Part shown: positions 1 to 9,026 of the stretch, piece after piece
Layout of the letters: each line of letters opens with the position of its first letter
Numbering within the stretch: position 1 is the first letter of the stretch
Source of the DNA: Agrilutibacter niabensis
GTDB taxonomy: Bacteria > Pseudomonadota > Gammaproteobacteria > Xanthomonadales > Xanthomonadaceae
Direction: 5' to 3'
Assembly: GCF_042657165.1 (NCBI RefSeq)
Contig: NZ_JBHSNJ010000012.1
Coordinates: 1,116,001-1,180,000 of the forward strand
Length of the DNA: 64,000 nucleotides
Translations under genes and position numbers: made by a program
Notes under the pieces: generated by a model
The model's input: only the letters and a program-made list of their open reading frames with translations
The model's database searches: none
Told to the model about the DNA's origin: nothing

Positions 1-1025
1 GATTTCCCGAACAGGCGAATCGTCGTGAAGCCGAGCATTCCCGAGAGCAGTACGGCCAGTTGCAGTGCCAGCAACCACACGTATCGCCCTTGCAGCGCGA
101 GCGCGGTGTTCGCCAGCAGGGCAACCAGCCAGAACACCGGCGACAGGTACCTCAGCAGCTTGTGCGACCACAACTGCCAGGCGAACAAACCGAAGCGGAA
201 GGGGTCGAGGAAGCGCTTCTGGCTCGCGAGGGCGGCGAGGCTGCGCATGCCGACACGAACGCGCATCGACAACTCGCGATCGGGACGGTCGAGGGTTTGT
301 TCGTAGCACACTGCGTCGGGGGCCAGGACGGTACGCAGGCCTTGCTCCCGCATGACCATCGCGATGACGAAGTCGCTGATCAGGTCGGGGGCGACCGCGC
401 GGTACGCGCTGCGCCGGAGCGCATACAGGCAGCCGGAGACACCGATCAGCGAGCCGAGCGCCGACTCCGCCATCCGCAGCATGATCTCGTAGTTCCAGTA
501 CGACTTGCCGCCGTGGCCGGTTGCATCGCCCTGGGCTGCCACGTAGGTGAGGCGCCCAGCGACGCATCCCACTGACGGGTCGTGGAAGTTGCTGGCGAGC
601 GCCTTCAGGGCCTGCGTTTCGATCCGTGTCGTGGCATCGGTGAAAACCAGTATTTCGCCCGACGCTGCTGCAGCGGCCGCGTTCTGGCACGCGGTCTTTC
701 CCAGTCGGCCCTCCAGCCTGAGCAGGCGAACGTTTGCCGCGCGATAGCCGAGCACCAGGCTGTCGGTCGCATCGCTCGAAGCATCGGAGGCGACGATGAC
801 GTCGAGCTTGTCCATTGGATAATCCAGGCCGAGGACATTCGCGAGCTTCTGCTCGATGTGTGCCTCTTCGTTGTATGCGGTGATGATCAGGGTGACCGTT
901 GGGGTGACGCAGGCCTTCTCCACGCCTCGCGGCCATAACCTGGCCAGCAGTATCGCGACGACGGGGTACCCCATGTAGATGTAAGCCAGCAGCGCGATAG
1001 TGATCCAGAGGAGTGCTTCGAACAT
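1..1025 (-). CDS. Glycosyltransferase family 2, membrane-associated (3' end outside window)
   Basis: Open from an ATG at 1025 to the window edge, 341 residues visible, no stop seen. An N-terminal hydrophobic segment (residues about 3-27) precedes a GT-A fold: the TLIITAYNEE stretch and the DVIVASDASSDAT segment are the usual nucleotide-sugar binding strand and the D-x-S-x-D-like region. The C-terminal part has several hydrophobic segments, as in processive membrane glycosyltransferases. It is the last visible leftward gene of the exopolysaccharide cluster and probably adds or polymerises a sugar on the lipid-linked repeat. The substrate cannot be told from sequence. Confidence 0.85.
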   Translation of the reverse strand, partial: MFEALLWITIALLAYIYMGYPVVAILLARLWPRGVEKACVTPTVTLIITAYNEEAHIEQKLANVLGLDYPMDKLDVIVASDASSDATDSLVLGYRAANVRLLRLEGRLGKTACQNAAAAAASGEILVFTDATTRIETQALKALASNFHDPSVGCVAGRLTYVAAQGDATGHGGKSYWNYEIMLRMAESALGSLIGVSGCLYALRRSAYRAVAPDLISDFVIAMVMREQGLRTVLAPDAVCYEQTLDRPDRELSMRVRVGMRSLAALASQKRFLDPFRFGLFAWQLWSHKLLRYLSPVFWLVALLANTALALQGRYVWLLALQLAVLLSGMLGFTTIRLFGK

Positions 1026-1042
1026 TTCCCTTGCCCCCGTCG

Positions 1043-2386
1043 TCAGCGCTGCCACCAGATGTTCAGCAGCGCCGCATTTTCGTTATAGACCGGATCCGCA
1101 AGGTTCGAGTCGCGGTTGTTCATGATGATTTCCGCGCTCCAGCCCCAATGCCGTGTCCACTGATGGTCGAAGGCGAGGCTGTAGATGTGGTCGATATCTT
1201 TCTCGTCCCGGTTGAGGAAATCGCGCTCGCGCCAGGAGCCGCTGAAAGTCAGGTTCATGGTGGGTCGAAGGCGGTAACCGACCTGGTAGTACACGCCGCG
1301 TTCCTTGCGGTCCTGGTCGCCGTTGTCGATATAGACGAAGCGCCGGTCCCTGGGGCGCATGCGGAAGCTGTAACGACCTCCGGTGAATCGGTAATCGAGT
1401 TCCACGTCGCGCTGGCGATAGACGCTTCCGCTCACGAGCGAGGAGGAGGCGTCGACCAGGTCGGGAACCAGGTCCTCGTCCGGCTCGCGCAGGCGGACGA
1501 CGATGTCCTGGACCTCGTCGGCGAACTGGTGGCGTCCGCGGAAGCGGAGGCGGCTTCGCGGGCTGATCTGCCAGTCGATCGTCGCGCGCTCGATGGAGAT
1601 CGTTTCATCACCGCCAGAGTCGCGATTCAGGCGTGCGTAGCCGAGGTCGAGCTGGTACTGGACGTTGCGGAACGTGCCGTCATAGCGGGCGAAACCGTCG
1701 TTACGGGTGTAGTCGACCGATTCGATCGGATCGTCGAATTCGACCTTCGTGGATATCAGGTGCAAAGAGCCGGTGGACGCGCTGGTCAGGTCCCGGTACA
1801 GGGCACCGGCCGCGCTGTAGCGGGTGCTGTCGAATCCAGGCGATTCCTCGGCGTGGGTATCAGCGCCACGGAGGTCCAACTGGAAGCGCGTCGCATCACC
1901 CATCCGTGCGAAGAAGCTCGGCCCGCCGAGGAATACATTCACCTGTTGCAGGTTTCCGGGATAGCGGCCATCGCGGATGTTGATGGGCTGTTCGCTCAGA
2001 TAATCCTCGAGCACGAAGTTCAGCCGTTGCGGCAACAGCGCCCAGTTGAGCTGTCCGGCGAACTGGCCCCGGGTTTCGTCCTCGAACTCATCCTGCATGT
2101 AGTGCCGGCGCTCGAGTTCGCCGCGCGCCTGCAACTCGATCGCCGCTCCTTCTTCCAGGACGTCGAACTTGAGCCGCGGAATGAAGACCGTTTCCGATGC
2201 CTGATTGTTTTCGCTCAGGTTGATGTTGTCGCTATGCAGCGCCTCCAGCTCGAACCGGTAGTTGATCTTCGCCGCGTGCGCACCGCTCCCGAATGCCGCT
2301 GCGAGGATGGCCACGCACAATGGCGCCCGGCGTGCCCGCGCCCGGAGGAGGATGGGACGGCTTCCGCGGCGATCAGGCGTTCTCAT
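1043..2386 (-). CDS. Outer-membrane beta-barrel protein of the exopolysaccharide cluster
   Basis: 447 residues from ATG 2386. This start puts a signal peptide (Arg-rich n-region, hydrophobic AILAAAFG, cleavage near AHA/AK) at the N terminus; the frame is open further upstream but that part lies inside the neighbouring gene. The rest alternates polar and aromatic residues, with many Arg/Asp/Tyr strands and a terminal aromatic-rich LLNIWWQR, as expected of an outer-membrane barrel. It resembles the PEP-CTERM/exosortase-associated barrel proteins found beside Wza/Wzz genes. The start overlaps the kinase-like gene by 14 nt, implying translational coupling. Probable role: polymer export or attachment at the outer membrane. 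Confidence 0.7.
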   Translation of the reverse strand: MRTPDRRGSRPILLRARARRAPLCVAILAAAFGSGAHAAKINYRFELEALHSDNINLSENNQASETVFIPRLKFDVLEEGAAIELQARGELERRHYMQDEFEDETRGQFAGQLNWALLPQRLNFVLEDYLSEQPINIRDGRYPGNLQQVNVFLGGPSFFARMGDATRFQLDLRGADTHAEESPGFDSTRYSAAGALYRDLTSASTGSLHLISTKVEFDDPIESVDYTRNDGFARYDGTFRNVQYQLDLGYARLNRDSGGDETISIERATIDWQISPRSRLRFRGRHQFADEVQDIVVRLREPDEDLVPDLVDASSSLVSGSVYRQRDVELDYRFTGGRYSFRMRPRDRRFVYIDNGDQDRKERGVYYQVGYRLRPTMNLTFSGSWRERDFLNRDEKDIDHIYSLAFDHQWTRHWGWSAEIIMNNRDSNLADPVYNENAALLNIWWQR

Positions 2387-3128
2387 TGAAAACCACGCCA
2401 GCGAATTTCGCGGGATCGAAGTTTCCGGCGGCGGCAGTGATTGCTGCGGGAGTGTTCCGGCCATAGCCCGCCACCAGAATGACCACGTCCGCCAGTTCCG
2501 ACAGGATGCGTGCGTCGGGCGCGCCAAGGACCGGCGGGCTGTCAAGCACGATATAACGATCCGAATACGCACTACGCAGCGAGTCGAGCAGCAGTCGCAT
2601 CCGGAACGAGGAGAAATACTCGTTCTCCATGTCGCCATACGTCGACCGGCCCGCGGGAATCAGCTTAAGTCTTGGGATGCCGGTGCCGTAAAGCATGTTT
2701 TCGACGTCCGCGTCGGGATCCTCGAGATAGTTGACCAGGCCGCCCCGGGTGGCATCGATCTTCATCACGGCGTGTTGGGAAGGCTGGCGAAGGTTGCAGT
2801 CGATCAGCAATGCGTTCCTGGACTGGTCGAGCGTGATCGCCAGCGCAAGGTTGCGGGCGACGAAACTTCCCCCGCATCCCTTGCTTACCGGCGCGACCAG
2901 GGTGATGAAGTTGTCGCTCGAGGTCGCAAGCAGGCGCGTGCGCAGCTCCCTGAAGGAGTCGACCAGCTGCCTGTTGGTGCCATCCACGAAGGGGATGAGC
3001 GAACGCTCGACAAGCTGCGCGGGGGTCAGGGCCATCGACCCTTCCCGTCGCGCTACGCTTTTTCGTCCTTGTTCGAGTTCTGACATCTTGGCCAATGCAT
3101 CCGTCGCGGGGTGATTGAAATCGTTCAT
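2373..3128 (-). CDS. CpsD/CapB-type BY-kinase-like protein with degenerate P-loop
   Basis: 251 residues from ATG 3128, overlapping the chain-length gene by ATGA. The FRELRTRL motif (59-66), a Walker A'-like ALLIDCNLR (107-115) and Walker B IVLDSPP (193-199) place it in the bacterial tyrosine-kinase/MinD-like ATPases that pair with Wzz proteins. The Walker A region (79-90, APVSKGCGGSFV) lacks the usual GK-S/T: Gly stands where the lysine should be. Walker A' has Asp-Cys-Asn rather than the common Asp-x-Asp. No C-terminal tyrosine cluster is present. It is therefore probably a structural partner of the Wzz protein with weak or no kinase activity, which is inference. Confidence 0.75.
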   Translation of the reverse strand: MNDFNHPATDALAKMSELEQGRKSVARREGSMALTPAQLVERSLIPFVDGTNRQLVDSFRELRTRLLATSSDNFITLVAPVSKGCGGSFVARNLALAITLDQSRNALLIDCNLRQPSQHAVMKIDATRGGLVNYLEDPDADVENMLYGTGIPRLKLIPAGRSTYGDMENEYFSSFRMRLLLDSLRSAYSDRYIVLDSPPVLGAPDARILSELADVVILVAGYGRNTPAAITAAAGNFDPAKFAGVVFNENA

Positions 3129-4717
3129 AAGACGTTCGCCATTTTCAGTATCAGCACCACTCCATAGATCGCCGGTACCGACGCGAACAGGATCATGCCG
3201 AGCCTGAGTCGTTTGGCGTGCTGGTCGGTCTGATGCTGTGTCATGTGCAGCGGGATGGTCCCCAGCACGGGCAGGCCGGCATCACGTTCGATCTGCAGGG
3301 GCGATCGCACGCGCGGATCGTGCTTGACCAGCATCGACAGCATCAGCAGCGGCACGATGATCGCCAGGAGCAGGCCGGCTGCAGCGAAATGGGTCAGGCG
3401 TAGTCCCGTGGCCAGCAGCGGAACCGTGGCGGGCTCCTGGATCTGGAAGCCGAGACTGCGTCCATCCGCATCCAGGCTCATCGAGACGCGCGCGTTCTCG
3501 CGCCGCTTGAGGAGGTCCTCGTACATTTCCTTGTTGACTTCCTGCGCGCGGGTCAGGGCGGTGACGTTGCCCTCGTCGCCGAGGATCTTGCGGCTACGTT
3601 CGATCTCTTCCCGAAGCAGGGCCTGTGCGGTCGCCAGGCGCGACGCCGAGGCGGCACCCTGCCGCCGGACTTCCGCCAGCTGCGTCCGCAGTTGCTGGTA
3701 GACAGGATTCATCGATGGGGTTGCGCCAGGGAGGAGGGTGACTCCGCTGGAACGCCCGCTTCTTGCCTGCGACTGCAGGTCGCGAATCTGGTTGCGGACG
3801 CGCACCACATCGGGGTGCTGGTCCGTGTAGTTCAGCATCAGGCGATCCTGCTCGGCCTGCAGCGTCGCAAGCTGGACGTTGGTCTGGGCGGAGCGCGAGA
3901 TCGTGGTGAGCTGGCTTTCGCGTGACAGCTGGCCCATCAACTGGCGCTCCTGGGCGCCGACATCCGCGAGGTCCATGCTGGCGTTGTCGGCCGCCCGCCG
4001 AAGCTCCGCGATGCGGGAAGAGACATCGGCATCGACGCCCGGCATTGCATCCGGATTCTCGCTCCGGTACTCGCGCAGCTTCTTGTCCGCCTCGCCCAGT
4101 GCGTGCTGGTAAGTCTCCACCTGCGCGTCGATGAACTGGTATGCAGAGCGGCTCGCGCGTGACTTGGCCTCGAGCACCTGTTCGATCAACGCTTCGGAGA
4201 AACGCTTGGTAACGGCGTAGGCACGCTTGGCGTCGGAATCCGAATAGCTGATCTTCACCAGGCTCAGCTTGGGGTCCGTCGAACGCACGGGGACACGGTC
4301 CGTGACCGATATTTCGGTGCGGCCGATGATGCTGTTGATCAGCCGCTCCTGCTCGACCGGGCTTGGATCGTCGGCCATCCATCCGCCAACCTGCAGCACG
4401 TCCTGCATCACGCGACGGCCAAAAAGCACGTCCCGCGTGATGATCGCGCGGGAGGCATCATTGGGCGTCGCGGCGCGCCCTTCCATCAGCGGAACGATCG
4501 CCGTGTTGTCCTGGACCAGCACCGTCGCCGACGACTTGTACGTGGACGGATTGAGCAAGCCCCACACCAGGAAGAACAGGGCGATGGCCGCAAAGATGGT
4601 GGCAAGCGGCAATACGTAACGGCGGAATTCCTTGCTTGCCATGGCCAGCAGGGTAAGCGTCGGCAGGCGTTCGCCCCCGGGCCCCGGCAGGCTCAGTTGC
4701 CCGTACTGGTCGTTCAC
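3125..4717 (-). CDS. Wzz/GumC-type polysaccharide chain-length determinant
   Basis: 530 residues from GTG 4717, which overlaps the preceding stop (GTGA). A first transmembrane segment at about 35-55 is followed by the Wzz domain, a long Glu/Arg-rich periplasmic coiled coil (about 190-400), a second transmembrane segment near 440-462, and a further hydrophobic C-terminal segment at about 505-527. This is the layout of polysaccharide co-polymerases of the GumC/EpsF kind. It lacks a fused kinase domain; the adjacent downstream gene supplies the kinase-like partner. It should set polymer length and link the inner-membrane synthase to the Wza-type exporter. Confidence 0.88.
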   Translation of the reverse strand: MNDQYGQLSLPGPGGERLPTLTLLAMASKEFRRYVLPLATIFAAIALFFLVWGLLNPSTYKSSATVLVQDNTAIVPLMEGRAATPNDASRAIITRDVLFGRRVMQDVLQVGGWMADDPSPVEQERLINSIIGRTEISVTDRVPVRSTDPKLSLVKISYSDSDAKRAYAVTKRFSEALIEQVLEAKSRASRSAYQFIDAQVETYQHALGEADKKLREYRSENPDAMPGVDADVSSRIAELRRAADNASMDLADVGAQERQLMGQLSRESQLTTISRSAQTNVQLATLQAEQDRLMLNYTDQHPDVVRVRNQIRDLQSQARSGRSSGVTLLPGATPSMNPVYQQLRTQLAEVRRQGAASASRLATAQALLREEIERSRKILGDEGNVTALTRAQEVNKEMYEDLLKRRENARVSMSLDADGRSLGFQIQEPATVPLLATGLRLTHFAAAGLLLAIIVPLLMLSMLVKHDPRVRSPLQIERDAGLPVLGTIPLHMTQHQTDQHAKRLRLGMILFASVPAIYGVVLILKMANVL

Positions 4718-5331
4718 AGAACGCGCTCCGGCACCGTGATCACGTCACCCGGAGCGACCTTGTAGTTGGTGCTCAGGTCGCCGCTATTCAGGATGTTGCC
4801 CAGTTGGATCCCGTAGGCCTGCGCGCCGTCGCCAGCCCTGCGATGCAGGCTGGAGCGATCGGGGGCTGCGAATTCGGTGATGCCGCCGGCTGCAAGCACC
4901 GCATCGAGGACGGTCATGCCCTGGCGATAGGGAATCGAAACCGGCTGCCGCACGGCGCCGGTGACGCGTACCCGCGACAGGTATTCGTGGCTGCGCAACT
5001 CGGTGAGGATCACCGTGACCTGCGGCTCGCGCACGTAGGCGCTCAGCTTTTCCTGCACGTCCTTGGCGACGGCGTCGGGGGTACGACCGCCGGCCACGAC
5101 GTCGCCGACCAGCGGAACCGAGATCTTGCCGTCCGGCCGCACGGGGGCGGTAATGCCCAGTTCGGGATTGCGCCAGACCGAAACCTGGACCATGTCATCG
5201 ACACCGATCTGGTATTCGTCCGCGAGGGTGGTGGGGGCGGGCGGGGCGCCTGAGGTGACGTTGCCGGAACTGGCGCAGCCGGCGAGCAGCAAGGGCAGGA
5301 CCAATGCCCGAAGGGCGGTTGCAAGACGCAT
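4714..5331 (-). CDS. Wza/GumB-type polysaccharide export lipoprotein
   Basis: 205 residues from ATG 5331, chosen because it starts a lipoprotein signal (hydrophobic ALRALVLPLLLAGC, lipobox LAGC, Cys19). An upstream in-frame Met would bury this signal. The mature protein has the Poly_export domain (YQIGVDDMVQVSVWRNPEL, then VRPDGKISVPLVGDV) and a SLBB-like domain (VRVTGAVRQP ... GMTVLDAVLAAGGITEFA). The wording closely fits export proteins of exosortase-linked polysaccharide systems. It is expected to form the outer-membrane channel for the polymer. Translation is coupled to the following chain-length gene by a 4-nt overlap. Confidence 0.9.
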   Translation of the reverse strand: MRLATALRALVLPLLLAGCASSGNVTSGAPPAPTTLADEYQIGVDDMVQVSVWRNPELGITAPVRPDGKISVPLVGDVVAGGRTPDAVAKDVQEKLSAYVREPQVTVILTELRSHEYLSRVRVTGAVRQPVSIPYRQGMTVLDAVLAAGGITEFAAPDRSSLHRRAGDGAQAYGIQLGNILNSGDLSTNYKVAPGDVITVPERVL

Positions 5332-5412
5332 GGCGATTCTCCGATTGACCCCTCTTGAACAACGCCGAGCACCCGTACACCCGGCCAAATGGCGGGTGAA
5401 CGCTCCTTTTCG

Positions 5413-6417
5413 TCAGACGCCGTGGTACTCGCGGTACCAGGCGACGAATCGCGCGACTCCCACTTCGATCGGCGTGGAGGGCGAATAGCCGACATCCTGG
5501 CGAAGCGCCTCGACGTCGGCCCAGGTATCCGCCACGTCGCCAGGCTGCATGGGCAACAGCCGGCGTTCGGCCTTGCGCCCCAGGCAGTGCTCCAGCACTT
5601 CGATGTAACGCAGCAGTTCCACCGGCTGGTGGTTGCCGATGTTGTAGACCCGATAGGGCGCGTTTGAGCTGGCGGGCGAAGGCGCCATTCCGTGGCCAGG
5701 ACCGGGGCCCGGAACCCGGTCCAAGGTGCGGACTACGCCTTCGACGATGTCGTCTATGTAGGTGAAGTCCCGGCTGTGACGGCCATGGTTGAAGATGTCG
5801 ATGGGTTCGCCCGCGAGGATCCTGCGGGTGAACAGGAACAACGCCATGTCCGGCCGGCCCCAGGGGCCGTAGACGGTGAAGAAGCGCAATCCTGTCGTCG
5901 GCAGCCCAAACAGGTGGCTGTAGGTGTGCGCCATCAGCTCGTTGGCCTTCTTCGTCGCCGCGTACAGGCTCACCGGATGGTCGACGTTGTCGTCGACCGA
6001 AAACGGAAGCTTGCGATTGGCGCCATATACCGAGCTGGACGAGGCATAGACGAGGTGTTCGATCTTGTGGTCCCGGCAGGCTTCGAGGACGTTCAGGAAT
6101 CCGGTCACGTTGCTGTTGACGTAGGCGTGCGGATTGTCGAGCGAGTACCGCACGCCGGCCTGCGCCGCCAGGTTCACGACGCGCTGCGGATCGAACGCTG
6201 CGAAGGCGTCGCCCATCGCCACGCGATCCTCGAGTGCGCCACGAACGAAGCGGAAATTTCCGTGCGGCAGCAGGCGTTCCAGTCGCGCCTGCTTGAGCCG
6301 GGGATCGTAGTAGGCATTGAGGTCGTCGAAGCCGAGCACCTCGTCGCCCCGCGCCAGCAACGCTTCGCTCAGCCTGGCGCCGATGAAACCAGCCGCACCG
6401 GTGACAAGGATGCGCAT
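5413..6417 (-). CDS. NAD-dependent epimerase, UDP-glucuronate 4-epimerase (CapI) type
   Basis: 334 residues from ATG 6417. The frame is open further upstream, but only this start gives the canonical N-terminal Rossmann strand MRILVTGAAGFIGARL (GxxGxxG). The catalytic Tyr-x3-Lys is seen as YAATK after the SSSSVYG serine motif. Length matches the extended SDR epimerases of polysaccharide clusters. It sits 5 nt downstream of the nucleotide-sugar dehydrogenase, whose UDP-sugar acid product it probably epimerises. GlcA versus GlcNAcA specificity is not resolved. Confidence 0.85.
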   Translation of the reverse strand: MRILVTGAAGFIGARLSEALLARGDEVLGFDDLNAYYDPRLKQARLERLLPHGNFRFVRGALEDRVAMGDAFAAFDPQRVVNLAAQAGVRYSLDNPHAYVNSNVTGFLNVLEACRDHKIEHLVYASSSSVYGANRKLPFSVDDNVDHPVSLYAATKKANELMAHTYSHLFGLPTTGLRFFTVYGPWGRPDMALFLFTRRILAGEPIDIFNHGRHSRDFTYIDDIVEGVVRTLDRVPGPGPGHGMAPSPASSNAPYRVYNIGNHQPVELLRYIEVLEHCLGRKAERRLLPMQPGDVADTWADVEALRQDVGYSPSTPIEVGVARFVAWYREYHGV

Positions 6418-6422
6418 CGGCG

Positions 6423-7718
6423 TTACAGGCAACCGTCGACGCTTGAGCGCGGCAACGCGCGCTTGACGTCGAACAACACCGCCCCGGGCACGCCGAGGCT
6501 GCGGATCCGCTCGGCCCCCATCGCCACGAATTCGCCATGGGCCACGGCGAGCACCACGGCGTCGTAGCGGCCGTTCTCGAGCTCTGACATCAGGTCCACT
6601 CCGTACTCGGAGCGCGCATGCTCGGCATCGACCCAGGGATCGTGCACATCGACCCTGGCGTTGTAGCAGCGCAGCTCGCGGATGATGTCGACCACCTTGG
6701 TGTTGCGAAGGTCCGGACAGTTTTCCTTGAAGGCCAGCCCCAGGACGAGCACGCGCGCCTGGGTCATGTCCTGGTTGCGCTGGCGCATGAGCTTCACCAC
6801 CCGGCGCGCGACATGGCTGCCCATGCCGTCGTTGATGCGGCGACCGGCGAGGATCATGTCCGGGTGGTAACCGATCTGCTGCGCCTTGTGGGTCAAGTAG
6901 TAGGGATCGACGCCGATGCAGTGACCGCCGACCAGGCCAGGGCGGAATGGCAGGAAATTCCATTTTGTGCCGGCAGCTTCGAGCACTTCGTGGGTGTCGA
7001 TGTCGAGGCGATGGAAGATCAGTGCCAGCTCGTTGATAAGGGCGATGTTGACGTCGCGCTGGATGTTCTCGATGACCTTGGCGGCTTCCGCAACGCGAAT
7101 GCTGGATGCCTTGTGCGTGCCCGCCTTGATGATCTGGGCATACAGGCTGTCCACGAAGTCGGCCACCTCCGGTGTCGAGCCCGAGGTGACCTTCATGATG
7201 GTCTCCAGCCGGTGCTGCGGATCGCCGGGGTTGATGCGTTCAGGGCTGTAGCCGGCGTAGAAGTCGCGATTGAACCCGAGCTTCGATTCGTGCTCGACGA
7301 TGGGAATGCAGATTTCCTCGGTCGCTCCGGGATAGACCGTCGATTCGTAGACCACGATGCCGCCGCGCCCGATCGCGCGGCCTACGCTACGGCTCGCCGA
7401 TTCGAGCGGGCGCAGGTCCGGACGCTTGTACTCGTCGATGGGCGTGGGCACCGTCACGATGAACACGTTGCAACCGGACAGCGACGACGGATCGCTGCTG
7501 AATTCCAGCAGGCTCGCCGCGCGCAGTTCCTCCGCCGAGACCTCCCGGGTATGGTCGTGGTGGGCCTTGAGTTCGGCCACGCGCCCGGCATCGATATCGA
7601 AACCGAGGGTCGGAAACCGCTTTCCGAAGGCCGCTGCTAGCGGCAGGCCGACGTAACCCAGGCCAATGATCGCGATACGGGCCTGTTCCAACGTTGTGAA
7701 CGGGGCATTGATTGCCAA
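6423..7718 (-). CDS. Nucleotide-sugar 6-dehydrogenase (TviB/WbpO type)
   Basis: 431 residues if started at TTG 7718. That codon has a strong ribosome site GGGGAGG (7724-7730) 5 nt upstream, whereas the ATG at 7760 has none and only adds 14 unconserved residues. Domains: NAD-binding Rossmann (IAIIGLGYVGLPLAAAFG), central helical domain with GGHCIGVDPYYL containing the catalytic cysteine, and C-terminal UDP-binding domain (LVLGLAFKENCPDLRNTK). The enzyme oxidises UDP-HexNAc or UDP-hexose at C6 to the uronic acid. It is the first gene of the leftward cluster, divergent from galE across about 200 nt. Confidence 0.88.
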   Translation of the reverse strand: MAINAPFTTLEQARIAIIGLGYVGLPLAAAFGKRFPTLGFDIDAGRVAELKAHHDHTREVSAEELRAASLLEFSSDPSSLSGCNVFIVTVPTPIDEYKRPDLRPLESASRSVGRAIGRGGIVVYESTVYPGATEEICIPIVEHESKLGFNRDFYAGYSPERINPGDPQHRLETIMKVTSGSTPEVADFVDSLYAQIIKAGTHKASSIRVAEAAKVIENIQRDVNIALINELALIFHRLDIDTHEVLEAAGTKWNFLPFRPGLVGGHCIGVDPYYLTHKAQQIGYHPDMILAGRRINDGMGSHVARRVVKLMRQRNQDMTQARVLVLGLAFKENCPDLRNTKVVDIIRELRCYNARVDVHDPWVDAEHARSEYGVDLMSELENGRYDAVVLAVAHGEFVAMGAERIRSLGVPGAVLFDVKRALPRSSVDGCL

Positions 7719-7919
7719 GCAGACCTCCCCTTGGGCCGACTTCCTGATTGATGCACGCATGGCGCGGCACCGGGCTTAGTTGTTAACGCCATTCGCCCGG
7801 CGGCGAGGCCAAGCACGGAGCAGGGGAGTGGAGCAGGGTGGGGTGGGCAACCGGGTTGGACGGCCGGAGCACCATTCCGCGTTATCCATGTAACCGGGAC
7901 CAGGCATCGGAAAAAACAG

Positions 7920-9026
7920 ATGGCAGACCAGGCCTCAACATGCGTCCTTGTATGTGGCGGCGCCGGCTACATCGGCAGCCATGCCTGCGTCGCGCTGGCA
8001 GAGCAGGGACATCGCGTCGTCATCGCCGACAACTTCTCGAACAGTTCTCCGCGGGTGCTTCTGCGCCTGCAACGCATCATGGGCGCTCCCGTGGAGTGCG
8101 AGCGCCTGGATCTCCGCAACAAGTCAGCGCTGGCTCGCTTGTTCGCACGACACAAATTCAACGCTGTCATGCATTTCGCAGCGCTCAAGGCCGTCGGTGA
8201 GTCATGCGACAAACCGCTGACCTACTTCGAAAACAACATCTGTGGAACGATCAACCTGCTCCAGGCCATGCAGAACGCAGGGGTGCGACGGTTGGTGTTC
8301 AGCTCGTCAGCCACCGTCTACGGCGATCCGGAGCGTGTTCCCGTCCGTGAAGACGCTCGATTGGACGTGACCAATCCTTATGGTCGCAGCAAGCTGGTCA
8401 TGGAGCAGCTGATCGGCGACCTGTGCCGGGCGGCCGCCTCGTTCCGGGCCGCCAACCTTCGCTACTTCAATCCGGTCGGGGCGCATCCTTCCGGACTAAT
8501 CGGCGAGGATCCTTCGGGAATCCCCAACAACCTCATGCCTTACATCTGCCAGGTGGCGGCCGGGCGCATGGGCAGATTGCGCATCTTTGGCGGTGACTAC
8601 CCAACACCCGATGGCACCGGCGTTCGGGACTACATACACATCACGGACCTGGCGCAGGCCCACGTGGCTGCGCTGGACTACCTGATGCGCACGGACGCCA
8701 GCCTGACCGTCAACCTGGGCACCGGCCGGGGCATCAGTGTCCTGGAGCTGGTGCGCGCTTTCGAGCGAGCCTCCGGGCGCCGCATTCCCTACGAAATCGT
8801 GGCGCGTCGCCCGGGCGACGTCGCGCAGGTCTACGCCGATCCGTCGCTCGCATGGCGCCTGCTGGGCTGGCGTAGCCGCCTTGACGTAGATGCCATGTGC
8901 GCGGATGCCTGGCGATGGCAGTCAATGAACCCGGACGGGTACCAACAGAGGAAGGGCGGCCTCCGGGCGCGCGATCAACGTCCTACGGGAGCGGTGCAAC
9001 GGCATCCGGGGCCGCGGCCCATTTGA
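7920..9026 (+). CDS. galE: UDP-glucose 4-epimerase
   Basis: 368 residues from ATG 7920. GGAGYIGSHACVAL is the NAD-binding Gly motif; SSSATVYGDPERVP and NPYGRSK give the catalytic Ser and Tyr-x3-Lys; the tail CADAWRWQSMNPDGY is the usual GalE C terminus. About 27 Arg/Gly-rich residues follow it, longer than most family members. It interconverts UDP-Glc and UDP-Gal for polysaccharide synthesis, matching the divergent cluster. The stop lies 10 nt before the prophage attachment core, so integration did not alter the protein. No strong ribosome site is visible. Confidence 0.93.
   Translation: MADQASTCVLVCGGAGYIGSHACVALAEQGHRVVIADNFSNSSPRVLLRLQRIMGAPVECERLDLRNKSALARLFARHKFNAVMHFAALKAVGESCDKPLTYFENNICGTINLLQAMQNAGVRRLVFSSSATVYGDPERVPVREDARLDVTNPYGRSKLVMEQLIGDLCRAAASFRAANLRYFNPVGAHPSGLIGEDPSGIPNNLMPYICQVAAGRMGRLRIFGGDYPTPDGTGVRDYIHITDLAQAHVAALDYLMRTDASLTVNLGTGRGISVLELVRAFERASGRRIPYEIVARRPGDVAQVYADPSLAWRLLGWRSRLDVDAMCADAWRWQSMNPDGYQQRKGGLRARDQRPTGAVQRHPGPRPI

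Noticed and set aside
5195..6538. 447-codon minus-strand open frame
   Set aside because: Out-of-frame shadow of the epimerase and export lipoprotein genes; Arg/Pro/Gly-rich with no conserved motif.
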